From contig CALMTS010000308.1 in NCBI GenBank assembly GCA_937872685.1, forward strand, positions 1 through 64,000: a stretch of 64,000 nt of DNA. Direction: 5' to 3'. Source of the stretch: an uncultured Desulfomicrobium sp. Lineage in GTDB: Bacteria; Desulfobacterota; Desulfovibrionia; Desulfovibrionales; Desulfomicrobiaceae. Under the pieces are notes generated by a model. It saw only the letters and a program-made list of their open reading frames with translations, was not told the origin of the DNA and ran no database searches. Numbering within the stretch: the first letter of the stretch is position 1; the number at the start of each line of letters is the position of its first letter. Shown one piece after another: positions 32,739 to 44,048 of the stretch. The position numbers and the translations under genes were made by a program.

Positions 32739-33395
32739 TCAGAATCCGTGTTCTTTCAGGAAGTCCGGGGTGATTTTCGATGGTTCGGGCCGTGTCGGAC
32801 CGTCGTGCCAGGGGGCGAGCATGCGCTGGACATACTTGCCGATGACGTCGGTCTCCATGTTGACGCGCCGTCCCGGGGCCCAGCCGGAAATGGTCGTCTC
32901 CCGCTGCGTGGCCGGGATGATGTTTACTTCCAAATAATCCCGACCGCAATCGTTGACTGTCAGGCTGATCCCGTCCAGGGCCACGGAGCCCTTGGGGATG
33001 ACCTGGGCGGCGAACTCTCCGGGGAAGCCCAGCCGGTAGACGCGGGACTGTCCGGCCTGGCGGATGGACAGGACTTCCGCCAGACAGTCCACGTGTCCCG
33101 AGACGATGTGTCCGCCCAGACGGTCGCCCAGGGCCAGGGCGCGCTCCAGGTTGACGGTGGAGGAGACGCGCAGGGAACCCAGGTTGGTCACGGAAAGGGT
33201 CTCGGCCGATGCGTAGGCCGTGAACCAGCCCTGGCCGAATGTCTCGACGGTCAGGCAGACTCCGTTCACGGCGATGGACTCGCCCAGGGCATAGTCGGCG
33301 AGGGCGAAGCCCGGCCGCAAGGTGAAGCGCGTCTCGCTCCCGCTGCGGTCCACGGCCCCCACCTGCCCCATGCCTTGAATGATGCCGGTGAACAT
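32739..33395 (-). CDS. ribE: Riboflavin synthase alpha chain
   Basis: [45 protein letters not shown]. Confidence 0.97.
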   Translation of the reverse strand: MFTGIIQGMGQVGAVDRSGSETRFTLRPGFALADYALGESIAVNGVCLTVETFGQGWFTAYASAETLSVTNLGSLRVSSTVNLERALALGDRLGGHIVSGHVDCLAEVLSIRQAGQSRVYRLGFPGEFAAQVIPKGSVALDGISLTVNDCGRDYLEVNIIPATQRETTISGWAPGRRVNMETDVIGKYVQRMLAPWHDGPTRPEPSKITPDFLKEHGF

Positions 33396-33397
33396 GG

Positions 33398-34525
33398 CTA
33401 CTCCTTTGGTCTCAAACGTAAATAAAGATCGGTATCGAAAAAAGTCTGCTCTACGAGGCGAAACTCCCAGCACTCTTCCATGGACATCGCGTTGCGGCCG
33501 GCGAAAGACGAACGCGCCTTCTCGTCGCCCAGAACCTTCATGGCCTGGAAGATGCGCAGTTCATCCACCAGACCCTGTTGCTGCAGGGCACCGGCCAGGT
33601 GCCCGCCGCCTTCGGTCATGGTGTAGTGGCAACCGCGTTCCTGCCGCAGAAGCCTGAACCCTTCGGCCAGGTCAAGTCCGGCCTCAGGGGCCTGGCCCCG
33701 GGACGGAAGTCCCCAGACCGTGACGCCCATGTCGGCCAGCCGGGCGGCCCGGGCGGAACCGCTCGCGGCCGAGGTGGTCCAGAAGACCGTCCGGTCCGGC
33801 CGGGAGGAGAGCAGGTTCGAGTTTTCGGACGGGTCGGGCAGGGAGCGGGAGACGATCACGGCCAGGGGCTGCGGTCCGTCGTATCCGGGCAACCGGCAGG
33901 TCAGCGCAGGGTTGTCGGCCCGGTAGGTGCCGCCTCCGACGATGACTGCCCCGCACCAGGAACGCAGCCTGTGTACTTCGCGGCGCGAGGCCTCGCCCGA
34001 GATCCAGGCGGCCTGTCCGCCGCGGGTGGCGATCTTGCCGTCCAGGGTGGTGGCCAGCTTGAGGATGGAGAAGGGGCGGTCCGTGGTCTGCCAGACCAGA
34101 AAATCGGCGATGAGGTCCCGGCACTCCTGTTCACGCACGCCTGTGCGAATGGTCACGCCGCGGCTTCGCAGAAACTCCGACCCGCCTCCTGCGACCGTGG
34201 CGTTGGGATCGGCGCAGCCCACGACCACCTCGGGTACGCCGGCGTCAAGGATGGCTTTGGTGCAGGGCGGAGTCTTGCCCTGGTGGTTGCAGGGCTCAAG
34301 GGTGACGTAGAGGGTGCAGGCGCGAGGGTCGACACCTTTGGCCGCGGCGTCGCGCAGGGCTTCGACCTCGGCGTGGGGCTTGCCCCAGGCGGTGTGCCAG
34401 CCTTCGGCCACGACGCGTCCCTCGCGCACGAGCACGGCTCCGACGCAGGGATTTGGCGCGGTCAGGCCGCGGCCGCGCTCGGCCAGTTCCATGGCCCGGC
34501 CCATGAAGGCGGCATCACGAGGCAT
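33398..34525 (-). CDS. ribD: Bifunctional diaminohydroxyphosphoribosylaminopyrimidine deaminase / reductase
   Basis: [34 protein letters not shown]...[18 protein letters not shown]. Confidence 0.97.
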   Translation of the reverse strand: MPRDAAFMGRAMELAERGRGLTAPNPCVGAVLVREGRVVAEGWHTAWGKPHAEVEALRDAAAKGVDPRACTLYVTLEPCNHQGKTPPCTKAILDAGVPEVVVGCADPNATVAGGGSEFLRSRGVTIRTGVREQECRDLIADFLVWQTTDRPFSILKLATTLDGKIATRGGQAAWISGEASRREVHRLRSWCGAVIVGGGTYRADNPALTCRLPGYDGPQPLAVIVSRSLPDPSENSNLLSSRPDRTVFWTTSAASGSARAARLADMGVTVWGLPSRGQAPEAGLDLAEGFRLLRQERGCHYTMTEGGGHLAGALQQQGLVDELRIFQAMKVLGDEKARSSFAGRNAMSMEECWEFRLVEQTFFDTDLYLRLRPKE

Positions 34526-34985
34526 GCGACTCCCTCTCCATGCGCAGATAGGGGATGCCGGCCTCGTCGAGCATCTCACGCGACATGTCGTCGGGGTACC
34601 CCTCGGCGAAATGGATGGCCCGCACCCGGCAGTTGATGAGCATCTTGGCGCAGAGGATGCACGGCTGCGTGGTGCAGAAGATGTCCGCACCCTCGATGCT
34701 CACGCCGTGGATGGCGGCCTGGATGATGACGTTCTGCTCGGCGTGCAGGGCGCGACAGAGTTCATGGCGCTGTCCCGAGGGGATGCCCAATTTCTCGCGC
34801 AGGCAGCCGATCTCCAGGCAATGGGTCAGTCCGGCGGGAGCCCCGTTGTAGCCTGTGGCCAGGATGCGCTTGTCCTTCACGGCCAGGGCTCCGACCTTGC
34901 GGCGCAGACATGTGGAACGTTCGGCCACAAGGTAGGCGATGTTCATGAAGTACTGAGGCCAGGGGATGCGGTTGTCCATGGTCAC
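34515..34985 (-). CDS. Deoxycytidylate (dCMP) deaminase family
   Basis: [65 protein letters not shown]. Confidence 0.93.
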   Translation of the reverse strand: MTMDNRIPWPQYFMNIAYLVAERSTCLRRKVGALAVKDKRILATGYNGAPAGLTHCLEIGCLREKLGIPSGQRHELCRALHAEQNVIIQAAIHGVSIEGADIFCTTQPCILCAKMLINCRVRAIHFAEGYPDDMSREMLDEAGIPYLRMERESHAS

Positions 34986-35001
34986 CTCTTTGGAAACGAA
35001 T

Positions 35002-35035
35002 CAACCACAGGGCCTGCGAAGGGGCCCTGTGGTTG
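35002..35035 (-). other. 13-bp perfect stem-loop between glyA and dCMP deaminase genes
   Basis: CAACCACAGGGCC...GGCCCTGTGGTTG; no adjacent U-tract. Confidence 0.6.
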
Positions 35036-35062
35036 GGGAAAGCCGGCAGGAAAAGGCGCGGA

Positions 35063-36301
<1,239 letters not shown>

Positions 36302-36341
36302 GGCTTCTCCACTCGAGTTGGGCCGCGCGTGCGGCCGGTCG

Positions 36342-37583
36342 TTATTTGAAACTGCGCAGGATGATGGAGGCGTTGGTGCCGCCGAATCCGAACGAGTTGC
36401 TGATTCCGTATTCCAGGGCCATTTCCCGGCTGCCGCCCGGGGTGTAGTCCAGGTCGCAGTCCGGGTCCGGGGTTTCCTGATTGATGGTGCCCGGGACGAT
36501 GCCCGTCATGAGGCTCATGGCCGTGAACACGGCTTCGGCACCGCCGGCTGCGCCCAGGAGATGTCCTATCATGCTCTTGTTGGCGGTGATGGGCATCCTG
36601 TAGGCGTGGTCGCCAAACACGGCCTTGAGGGCCTTGGTTTCGGTCTTGTCGTTGAGCTTGGTCGACGTGCCGTGGGCGTTGACGAAGGAAACCTGTTCGG
36701 GGGCCAGCTCGGCGTCGCGCAGGGCGCACTTCATGGCCTGGGCCATGCCCGTGCCGGATTCCTCGGGGGCGGCGATGTGGTATGCGTCGCCCGAGGCGCC
36801 GTAGCCCACGACCTCTGCGTAGATTTTTGCCCCGCGCTTTTTGGCGTGCTCGAGCTCTTCGAGCATGAGCAGGCCCGCGCCCTCTCCGATGACGAAGCCC
36901 GTACGGTCGGCGTCGAAGGGACGGCTGGCCTTCTGGGGATCTTCATTGCGGGTGGACAGGGCTTTCATGGCCGTAAAACCGGACACGCCCATGGGCGTGA
37001 TGGTGGACTCGACGCCGCCGGTGATGCAGGCCTTGACCCGGCCGAGCTTGATGTCCGAGAAGGCGTAGCCGATGGCGTGGGTGGCCGAGGCGCAGGCCGA
37101 AGTGGTCACCAGGTTCGGTCCCTTGGCCCCGGTCTGGATGGAAATCTGGCCCGAAGCCATGTTGGCGATGAGCATGGGAATGTAGAAGGGCGAAATCCTT
37201 CCGGGTCCGGACTTGAGAAGCTTGGAGTGGAAATCCTCGATAGTGGACAGGCCGCCCAGGCCACAGCCCAGGAGTACACCCACCTCAGGGGCCAAGGCTT
37301 CGTCAAGGACCATCCCGCAGTCTTCCATGAGCTGTTTGCCCGCGGCCACGGCGATCTGGACAAAGCGGTCCATGCGCTTGGCTTCCTTTACGCCGACGTA
37401 GTCCGTGGGCTCAAAATTTTTCAGTTCGCCCGCGATCCGCGCGTCAAACTCTGAACAGTCGAAGAGGGTGATGGGGCCGATGCCGCTCACTCCGGCCACG
37501 AGGTTGGCCCAGCTCTCCTGCAGGGAATTGCCAATGGGGGTCAGGGCCGAAAGGCCGGTCACGACAACGCGTTTACCAATCAT
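36342..37583 (-). CDS. fabF: Beta-ketoacyl-ACP synthase II
   Basis: [62 protein letters not shown]. Confidence 0.98.
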   Translation of the reverse strand: MIGKRVVVTGLSALTPIGNSLQESWANLVAGVSGIGPITLFDCSEFDARIAGELKNFEPTDYVGVKEAKRMDRFVQIAVAAGKQLMEDCGMVLDEALAPEVGVLLGCGLGGLSTIEDFHSKLLKSGPGRISPFYIPMLIANMASGQISIQTGAKGPNLVTTSACASATHAIGYAFSDIKLGRVKACITGGVESTITPMGVSGFTAMKALSTRNEDPQKASRPFDADRTGFVIGEGAGLLMLEELEHAKKRGAKIYAEVVGYGASGDAYHIAAPEESGTGMAQAMKCALRDAELAPEQVSFVNAHGTSTKLNDKTETKALKAVFGDHAYRMPITANKSMIGHLLGAAGGAEAVFTAMSLMTGIVPGTINQETPDPDCDLDYTPGGSREMALEYGISNSFGFGGTNASIILRSFK

Positions 37584-37636
37584 GATCTTCTCGGAAAAAG
37601 GGACATGCCTCGCGGAAGGCTCCGCAAGGCGGTGCA

Positions 37637-37673
37637 TGAAAAAAAAGGTACCCCAGCCAGACCGGGGTACCGT
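37637..37673 (-). terminator. Intrinsic terminator/attenuator between acpP and fabF
   Basis: Minus strand CGGTACCCC...GGGGTACC followed by TTTTTTTT. Confidence 0.82.
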
Positions 37674-37694
37674 GTCATGGCAACGATACGGGTC

Positions 37695-37925
37695 CTAGGA
37701 CTTGGACTTGATGTAGTTGATGGCGTCCTGGACCGTGGCGATCTTCTGGGCGTCTTCGTCATCGATCTCGATGTCGAATTCCTCTTCCATGGCCATGATC
37801 AGCTCGGTCAGGTCCAGGGAGTCGGCGCCAAGGGACTCCACAAAGGAGGACTCAAGCTTCACTTCATCCGCGGAAACGCCCAACTGCTCGACAACCAGTT
37901 CTTTGACTTTTTCTTCAATAGACAT
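37695..37925 (-). CDS. acpP: Acyl carrier protein
   Basis: [60 protein letters not shown]. Confidence 0.99.
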   Translation of the reverse strand: MSIEEKVKELVVEQLGVSADEVKLESSFVESLGADSLDLTELIMAMEEEFDIEIDDEDAQKIATVQDAINYIKSKS

Positions 37926-37969
37926 TGTTTTCCTCCAGAGTGTGTATTCGTGCGTGTTGTGGAATCGGG

Positions 37970-38713
37970 CTACAGATACATGCCGCCGTTGATTCCAAGC
38001 ACCTGACCGGTGATGTAGGACGCCTGGTCGGATGCGAGATAGGCCACGGCGTCGGCGATTGCCTGCGCCGACCCGAGGCTGCCCAGGGGAATGCGTTCAA
38101 GGTATTTCTCGCGCACTTCCTGGGGGAGTGTTTCAGTCATGTCGGTCTCGATGAACCCCGGCGCGATGGCGTTGACGGTGACGCCGCGCGAGCCAAGCTC
38201 CAGCGCCGCGGCCTTGGTCAGCCCGATGAGGCCGGCCTTGGACGCGCAATAGTTGGCCTGCCCTGCGTTGCCCATCTGCCCCACGACGGAAGAAATATTG
38301 ACGATGCGCCCGCGACGCTGTTTGAGCATGATCTTGGCCGCCTGCTGCAGGCAGACGAAGGCCCCGGTCAGATTGACCTTGATGACCTGCTCCCACTGGT
38401 CGCGCTTCATGCGCATGATCAGCCCGTCCTTGGTGATGCCCGCGTTGTTCACCAGCACGTCGAGGCTGACCTTGTCCTTGATGTGCTCGGCGAAGAAGCC
38501 TTCCACGGCATCCCAGTCGCTGGCGTCAAGCAGGAAGCCACGTGCGGACCCACCTTCGGCGGCGACTTCGGCGCATACGGCCTCCGCCAGTTCAGGCCGG
38601 CTAACGTAGGTGAAATAAACCTGGTGCCCCGAGGCTGCAAGTTTTTTTACGATGGCCTTGCCGATCCCCCGGGTGCCGCCGGTGACCAGTGCTGTCTTGA
38701 TCAGTTCGCTCAT
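37970..38713 (-). CDS. fabG: 3-oxoacyl-ACP reductase
   Basis: [50 protein letters not shown]. Confidence 0.97.
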   Translation of the reverse strand: MSELIKTALVTGGTRGIGKAIVKKLAASGHQVYFTYVSRPELAEAVCAEVAAEGGSARGFLLDASDWDAVEGFFAEHIKDKVSLDVLVNNAGITKDGLIMRMKRDQWEQVIKVNLTGAFVCLQQAAKIMLKQRRGRIVNISSVVGQMGNAGQANYCASKAGLIGLTKAAALELGSRGVTVNAIAPGFIETDMTETLPQEVREKYLERIPLGSLGSAQAIADAVAYLASDQASYITGQVLGINGGMYL

Positions 38714-38769
38714 GGTTGACCTCGTGGTGTTGCTGGAAACGCGAGTGCTGAGTGGTTACTCAATGACCG

Positions 38770-39759
38770 CTAAAATTGCAACAAGGCCGACGCCCAGGTG
38801 AAACCGCCGCCGAAGGCCGAGAGCAGAACCTTCATGCCCGGCTGGATGCGGCCGGTGGACACGGCTTCGGTCAGGGCGATGGGGATGGACGCGGCGGAGG
38901 TGTTCCCGATGCGGTCGACGTTGACGAAGACCTTTTCCATGTCCACGTCGAGCTTCTTGGCGATGGCCTCGATGATGCGGATGTTGGCCTGATGAGGAAT
39001 GATCAGATCGATGTCGCCGGCGGTCAGGCCGTTTCGCTCGAGGATCGTCCCGGAGATCTCGGCCATGCAGCGCACGGCGTGCTTGAACACGTCCCGGCCG
39101 TTCATCTGCACGAAATATTCGGGTCCGATGGTCTGTCCGAGCCTGGGCTTGCAGGCCGAACCACCTCCATGGATGGTGAGCAGGCCGCCCACGGAACCGT
39201 CGGCCTTGAGCATGGCGTCGACGACCTTGATCCGGCCCGGATTGCCGCTGCCCGTGACCACTGCCGCTCCGGCCCCGTCTCCGAAAAGGACGCAGGTGGT
39301 GCGGTCTTCGAAATTCACGCGAGCGGTGACGACCTCGCTGCCGACGACCAGGATTCTGGCGTCGGGGTAGAGGCTCGTGAAAGCCCGGGCCGTCTCCAGA
39401 CCATAGAGAAAACCGGAGCAGGCCGCCGCCAGGTCGAAGGCGGGAAGGCCCTTGAGGCCCAGCATGTCCTGCAGCAGGCAGGCGGTGGTGGGAAGGTTGT
39501 AGTCGCCGGAGCAGGTGCCGACGAAAATATGGGTCAGGTCCTGGGGAGCGAGTCCCGCATTTTCCAGGGCCTTGCAGGCGGCGTTGTACGCCAGGACGGA
39601 ACAGGGCTCATCGTCCTGGGCGAAGTGTCTGGCCTTGATTCCGGTGCGGGTCACGATCCACTCATCGGATGTGTCGACAATGCGTTCGAGATCCGCATTG
39701 GTCATGGTGGTCCGGGGCAGATGCAGCCCCAGGCCGGAGATGAAGCACGGTGAAGACAT
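38770..39759 (-). CDS. fabH: Beta-ketoacyl-ACP synthase III
   Basis: TNADLERIVDTSDEWIVTRTGIKARHFA; FDLAAACSGFLYGLETA; LFGDGAGAAVV; ASALLQF. Confidence 0.98.
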   Translation of the reverse strand: MSSPCFISGLGLHLPRTTMTNADLERIVDTSDEWIVTRTGIKARHFAQDDEPCSVLAYNAACKALENAGLAPQDLTHIFVGTCSGDYNLPTTACLLQDMLGLKGLPAFDLAAACSGFLYGLETARAFTSLYPDARILVVGSEVVTARVNFEDRTTCVLFGDGAGAAVVTGSGNPGRIKVVDAMLKADGSVGGLLTIHGGGSACKPRLGQTIGPEYFVQMNGRDVFKHAVRCMAEISGTILERNGLTAGDIDLIIPHQANIRIIEAIAKKLDVDMEKVFVNVDRIGNTSAASIPIALTEAVSTGRIQPGMKVLLSAFGGGFTWASALLQF

Positions 39760-39806
39760 GTGAGGATTCCTACGTTCCCTTCGGAAGCACAGCGGAAGGC
39801 CCGAAG

Positions 39807-40874
39807 CTAGAGAGCCGAAGCTTCCTGTTTGAGGGCGGATGCCTGGCCGGTCCGGGAAAACAGGCTCAGTTCCGTATTGGCATGCAGCGCGTGCACCAGT
39901 TGGTCGTTGGCCTTTTTCTGCACGAAAAGCGCCGCCTGCTGCAGGGCGGTGGTGATGGCTCGAGCATTGGACTTGCCATGACAGACGATGGCGATGCCAT
40001 TGAGGCCCAGGATCGGAGCGCCCCCGTACTCGGCGTAGTCTATCTTCTTGCCGAAGCGTTTGAACGCGGGCAGGGCGATGAGGGTCCCCAGGCGGGACCA
40101 GATGGACTTCTTCAGTTCCGTCTTGAGCATGGACGCCAGGGCGGAGCCCAGGCCCTCGCTGAGTTTCAATGCCACGTTGCCGACGAAACCGTCGCAGACG
40201 ATGACATCGGTTTCGCCGGTGAAGACATCGCGCCCTTCGACGTTACCAATGAAATTCAGGGAGGAACCCTTCAGGAGGGCATAGGCTTCCTTGGTCAGGG
40301 CGTTGCCCTTGCCTTCCTCCTCGCCGATGCTCAGGATGCCGACCTTGGGGTTGCCGATGCCGAGCACGTGTCTGGCCAGCACGTCGGCCATGAGACCGAA
40401 CTGAACCAGGTTGTACGGCTTGCAATCGGCGTTGGCACCCACGTCGATGAGGACGATGGGCTTCTTGAGAGTCGGCATGATGGAGGCCAGGGCCGGACGG
40501 TCAACGCCGTTGATGCGGCCAAGGATGAACATCCCGCAGGCCAGGGCGGCCCCTGAGTTGCCCGCCGTGAGCACACCGTGGGCGCGCCCCTCCCGCACAA
40601 GGCGGAAGGCCACCTGCATGGAGCTGTCCTTCTTGCGCCGCAAAATGTCCGAGGGCTTCTCGGCCATGCCTGCCACCTGGGTGGTATGCACGACCTCGAA
40701 GTCCACGTCGGCATGCGGATGCTTGTCCAACTCCTTGCGGATGGACGTCTCGTCACCGACCAGGATGACCCTGGCGCCGGTCTCGCGGGCAGCCGCAAGG
40801 GAGCCCGGAACGTTCACTTCCGGGCCGAAATCCCCCCCCATGGCGTCCACGGCGAGACAGATGTCTTTAGGCAT
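39807..40874 (-). CDS. plsX: Phosphate acyltransferase PlsX
   Basis: ICLAVDAMGGDFGPEVNVPGSLAA; GVLTAGNSGAALACGMFILGRI; GGAPILGLNGIAIVCHGKSNARAI. Confidence 0.98.
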   Translation of the reverse strand: MPKDICLAVDAMGGDFGPEVNVPGSLAAARETGARVILVGDETSIRKELDKHPHADVDFEVVHTTQVAGMAEKPSDILRRKKDSSMQVAFRLVREGRAHGVLTAGNSGAALACGMFILGRINGVDRPALASIMPTLKKPIVLIDVGANADCKPYNLVQFGLMADVLARHVLGIGNPKVGILSIGEEEGKGNALTKEAYALLKGSSLNFIGNVEGRDVFTGETDVIVCDGFVGNVALKLSEGLGSALASMLKTELKKSIWSRLGTLIALPAFKRFGKKIDYAEYGGAPILGLNGIAIVCHGKSNARAITTALQQAALFVQKKANDQLVHALHANTELSLFSRTGQASALKQEASAL

Positions 40875-41046
40875 CTGCGGCCTTGGTGTACTGGCGTCCC
40901 TTGTATTTGCCGCAACCGGGGCAGATGCAGTGGGACAGGCTGGCTTCGCCGCATTCGCAGTACACGACGTTCGGTACGGCGACATGGTCATGGGAGCGGC
41001 GCATGTTTCTTCTGGACTTGGATGTTTTCTTCTTAGGCAATGGCAT
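40867..41046 (-). CDS. rpmF: 50S ribosomal protein L32 (59 aa, below ORF-track cutoff)
   Basis: Manual minus-strand translation MPLPKKKTSKSRRNMRRSHDHVAVPNVVYCECGEASLSHCICPGCGKYKGRQYTKAADA*; between DUF177 and plsX as expected. Confidence 0.95.
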   Translation of the reverse strand: MPLPKKKTSKSRRNMRRSHDHVAVPNVVYCECGEASLSHCICPGCGKYKGRQYTKAADA

Positions 41047-41072
41047 GATGGCACCTCTATCCTGAACTCGAT

Positions 41073-41603
41073 CTAATTGGTTTTGATTTTAACGCCCTGC
41101 AAGGCCCTGGCCAGGGGGGACTGGTTGTCCAGGTTGCAGCAGGCGCAGTGTTCCAGGTTCCTGTTTTTTCCGCAGTGCGGGCATAGCCCCAAACACGTGT
41201 CGGCGCAAAGTATTTTTTCGGGCATCGCCAGGAGGAATTCCTCCCATAACAGCCCGGTCACATTGAGCTCCCAGCCCGCGTCGGTATTGCGCAGGTGGCT
41301 TTCCTCTTCTTCCAGGGCCTCGACATCCTCATGGGCTTCAAAGGTGTCGAAGGCGTGGTCGATCTCGACCCGGGCCTCTTCGAGGCAGCGGTGGCACGAT
41401 GACTTGACGCTGCCTGAAATGCGCCCCTGAACCAGAAAACCGTCCGGCTGGGGGACGATGAAGAGCGTTGACAAAATGGGCGTCATCACTTCAAAATCAA
41501 AATGGAATTCCTGCCAGAGTTCCTGCCAGAAATTTTGATCCTCAAATGAAAATTCCCGACCATGCGCCGGGAGATGTGTCAACCCAATCCAGTGTTCGAC
41601 CAT
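41073..41603 (-). CDS. DUF177 / YceD family protein
   Basis: VQGRISGSVKSSCHRCLEEARVEIDHAFD...CADTCLGLCPHCGKNRNLEHCACC...DNQSPLARAL; upstream of rpmF. Confidence 0.92.
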   Translation of the reverse strand: MVEHWIGLTHLPAHGREFSFEDQNFWQELWQEFHFDFEVMTPILSTLFIVPQPDGFLVQGRISGSVKSSCHRCLEEARVEIDHAFDTFEAHEDVEALEEEESHLRNTDAGWELNVTGLLWEEFLLAMPEKILCADTCLGLCPHCGKNRNLEHCACCNLDNQSPLARALQGVKIKTN

Positions 41604-41798
41604 GTTTGTACCTCGAATCGAAACGTGTATATGGGTCTTCTTTTTCCTGTCAAGGATTTTTACTTGCCATTCCCGACGGCCGGATATATGGATGCAAATT
41701 CCTCTGGCGGCAAATCATGTTCATGGCCTGCCGGAAGGTCTCGGAGCTGCCAGGCCATGACAGCTTAAGATATTTTCAGAACTATTTAGGAGGACGAT

Positions 41799-41999
41799 AT
41801 GTCAAAGGTATGCGAAGTTTGCGGGAAGGGCCCCCAGGTTGGCAACAACGTCAGCCATGCCAACAACAAGACCAAGCGGCGCTTCATGCCCAATCTTCAG
41901 TCCGTCCGCACCCAGCTGCAGTCCGGCGAGGTGAAGCGGATGAAGGTCTGCACCCAGTGCATCCGTTCCGGCGCCGTGGTCAAGCCCGTCGCCAACTAG
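41799..41999 (+). CDS. rpmB: 50S ribosomal protein L28
   Basis: [46 protein letters not shown]. Confidence 0.98.
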   Translation: MSKVCEVCGKGPQVGNNVSHANNKTKRRFMPNLQSVRTQLQSGEVKRMKVCTQCIRSGAVVKPVAN

Positions 42000-42015
42000 T
42001 CTGCTCAGTCTTTTC

Positions 42016-42051
42016 AACAAAAAAGGCGGCCCTCGGGCCGCCTTTTTTGTT
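42016..42051. terminator. Bidirectional intrinsic terminator between rpmB and sodB
   Basis: Perfect inverted repeat AACAAAAAAGGCGGCC-CTCG-GGCCGCCTTTTTTGTT. Confidence 0.93.
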
Positions 42052-42061
42052 GTCGTTCAAT

Positions 42062-42658
42062 CTATTTCTTGAGCTGTTGGTTGGCGAAGTCCCAGTTGAC
42101 CAGCTTGTCCAGAAAGTCCTGCAGATAGTCCGCCCTCCGGTTCTGGTAATCAAGGTAATAGGCGTGCTCCCACACGTCGGCCGTAAGCAGGGCTTTAGCG
42201 CCGTGCGCCATGGGCGTGTCGGCGTTTGCGGTCTTCATGATCTCGAGTTTTCCACCCTTCTCCACCAGCCAGGCCCACCCGCTGCCGAACTGCGTCATGC
42301 CGGCCTCCTTGAAGGCCTTGGCGAAATTTTCGTAGCTGCCGAACGCACTGTTGATGCCGTCGGCCACGGCTCCGGTGGGTGCTCCGCCACCGCCGGCCTT
42401 CATGCAGCGCCAATAGAAAGAGTGGTTCCAGACCTGGGCGGCGTTGTTGAAAACGCCTGCCTTGGAGGCGTCGCCTGCCGTGGCCATGATGATTTCCCGC
42501 AGGGTTTTGCCGTCGAGGTCAGAGCCCGCAATCAGCTTGTTGGTATTGTCGATATAGAGCTGATGGTGTTTGCCGTGATGAAAGTCGAAGGTTTTGGCGC
42601 TGATGTACGGGCTTAAAGCGTCCTTGGCGAAGGGAAGATCCGGGAGCACGAAGATCAT
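42062..42658 (-). CDS. sodB: Superoxide dismutase, Fe/Mn family
   Basis: FDFHHGKHHQLYIDNTNKLI; QVWNHSFYWRCM; DVWEHAYYLDYQNRRADYL. Confidence 0.97.
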   Translation of the reverse strand: MIFVLPDLPFAKDALSPYISAKTFDFHHGKHHQLYIDNTNKLIAGSDLDGKTLREIIMATAGDASKAGVFNNAAQVWNHSFYWRCMKAGGGGAPTGAVADGINSAFGSYENFAKAFKEAGMTQFGSGWAWLVEKGGKLEIMKTANADTPMAHGAKALLTADVWEHAYYLDYQNRRADYLQDFLDKLVNWDFANQQLKK

Positions 42659-42819
42659 ACAAGCCTCCTTTTAATGAATGGAACATTATGCCAATTGTCC
42701 GGGGAAAATCCGTCCGTCATGCGGGCGGCGGCACAATTGGAAGGTCGCTTTCAAAGTGAATCAATGGGGTGGTTCTGTCAACAGGATACGACGAAATCTG
42801 TGCTCTCTCCGACTCTTGT

Positions 42820-43950
42820 TCAGTACAGGGCGAATTTGGCCAGACGGCCGTCCAGTCCTCCGTTCTTGAGGGGTTTCTTCCATTCGGGCTTGAGACCGAT
42901 GTGCTTGAGCAGAGACCTCTCGCCGAAGTATATGTACGCGGTGGAGCCCTGGCAGTGACGCTTCAGGTGGTCGCCGAACTGCTTGAACCAGGCGCCCATG
43001 TCATCGTTTCTGCCCAGACGGATGCCGTAGGGCGGATTGCAGACGATGGTTGTTTCCGTGAGGTCGTGGCGGGTGAAGAAATCCTTGCGGCCGACGATGA
43101 CCTCGTCTCCCCCCGGCAGCCGGGAAAGGTTCGTGCGGGTGGCGTCCACCGCGGCAGGGTCCAGATCGCTGCCGCGAAGGTCCGCTTCAAGTTCCGCGGT
43201 CGGCCCGTCCTGCCGCTCGGAATCCCACAGTCGCGGGTTGAAGTCGGGCAGCCGGGTAAAGCCGAAATTCGTGCGCAGCAGTCCTGCCGGGAGGCCTGTC
43301 GCATGCATGAGCGCCTCGCAGAGGATGGTGCCGGAACCGCACATGGGGTCGATCAGGGGGGAGCGCCCGTCCCATCCGGTCATGCGGATCATGGCCGCGG
43401 CCACGGTTTCGCCCATGGGCGCGTCCACGCTGCGCACACGGTATCCGCGGCGGTGCATGGAGCCTCCGGAGACGTCCAGGCTGATGGTGGCCGTGTCCTC
43501 ATGGATGTGCAGGTGCAGCCACAGGTCCGGCTCGCGCGGGTCAACGCTGGGGCGGCGTCCCGTGCGGTCGCGGAACCAGTCGGCCACGGCGTCCTTGAGC
43601 TTCAGGCCGGCGTATTGCGAGTGCCCGATGGCGCTTTTGGAGACATTGGCGAAGATCGCGAAGGTCTGATCCGGGTTCAGGAAGTCGGACCAGCGCAGGT
43701 CCCGGGCGCCGGCGTAGAGGGCCTGGTCCGTGGGGCAGGCGAAACGCGCCAGGGGAGCCAGGACGCGGGAGACCAGCCGGGAGCGGTACACGATGCGGTA
43801 CAGGGTCTGGTGATCGGCCTTGAACCGCACGAAACGGAAGCCCCGTGAGCACTCCGTGGCTCCCAGCCCGGCCAGTTCGGCCATGGCCAGTTCCTCGATG
43901 CCGTCGGCCACTTGGGCGGTGAAAAGGCTGGTTGTCTGGTAGTCGTACAT
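42820..43950 (-). CDS. THUMP domain class I SAM-dependent RNA methyltransferase (RlmL N-terminal/YcbY-like)
   Basis: PLIDPMCGSGTILCEALMHATGLPAGLLR; TTIVCNPPYGIRLG (NPPY). Confidence 0.93.
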   Translation of the reverse strand: MYDYQTTSLFTAQVADGIEELAMAELAGLGATECSRGFRFVRFKADHQTLYRIVYRSRLVSRVLAPLARFACPTDQALYAGARDLRWSDFLNPDQTFAIFANVSKSAIGHSQYAGLKLKDAVADWFRDRTGRRPSVDPREPDLWLHLHIHEDTATISLDVSGGSMHRRGYRVRSVDAPMGETVAAAMIRMTGWDGRSPLIDPMCGSGTILCEALMHATGLPAGLLRTNFGFTRLPDFNPRLWDSERQDGPTAELEADLRGSDLDPAAVDATRTNLSRLPGGDEVIVGRKDFFTRHDLTETTIVCNPPYGIRLGRNDDMGAWFKQFGDHLKRHCQGSTAYIYFGERSLLKHIGLKPEWKKPLKNGGLDGRLAKFALY

Positions 43951-43962
43951 GGGGTGGACCTT

Positions 43963-44006
43963 CTGGACGAGATGGACGGTATGGACGGCATAGACGTGAT
44001 GGACAC
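43963..44006. repeat. Short degenerate TGGACG-type tandem repeat
   Basis: TCTGGACGAGATGGACGGTATGGACGGCATAGACGTGATGGACA: recurrent (a)TGGACg units every ~9-10 nt. Confidence 0.6.
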
Positions 44007-44020
44007 TGCCGGCGGAGAAG

Positions 44021-44043
44021 AAAAAGGCCCGGTTGCCCGGGCC
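44021..44043 (-). terminator. Intrinsic terminator of gltX
   Basis: Minus strand GGCCCGGGCAACCGGGCC followed by TTTTTCTTC. Confidence 0.8.
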
Positions 44044-44048
44044 GTCGC

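Noticed and set aside
31366-32937. 523-aa plus-strand ORF opposite ribBA
   Set aside because: Antisense artefact; ribBA is well supported on the minus strand.
30500-34990. FMN riboswitch expected near the riboflavin genes
   Set aside because: No long leader exists; the rib genes are packed with 2-40 nt gaps inside a longer operon, leaving no room for an RFN element in this window.
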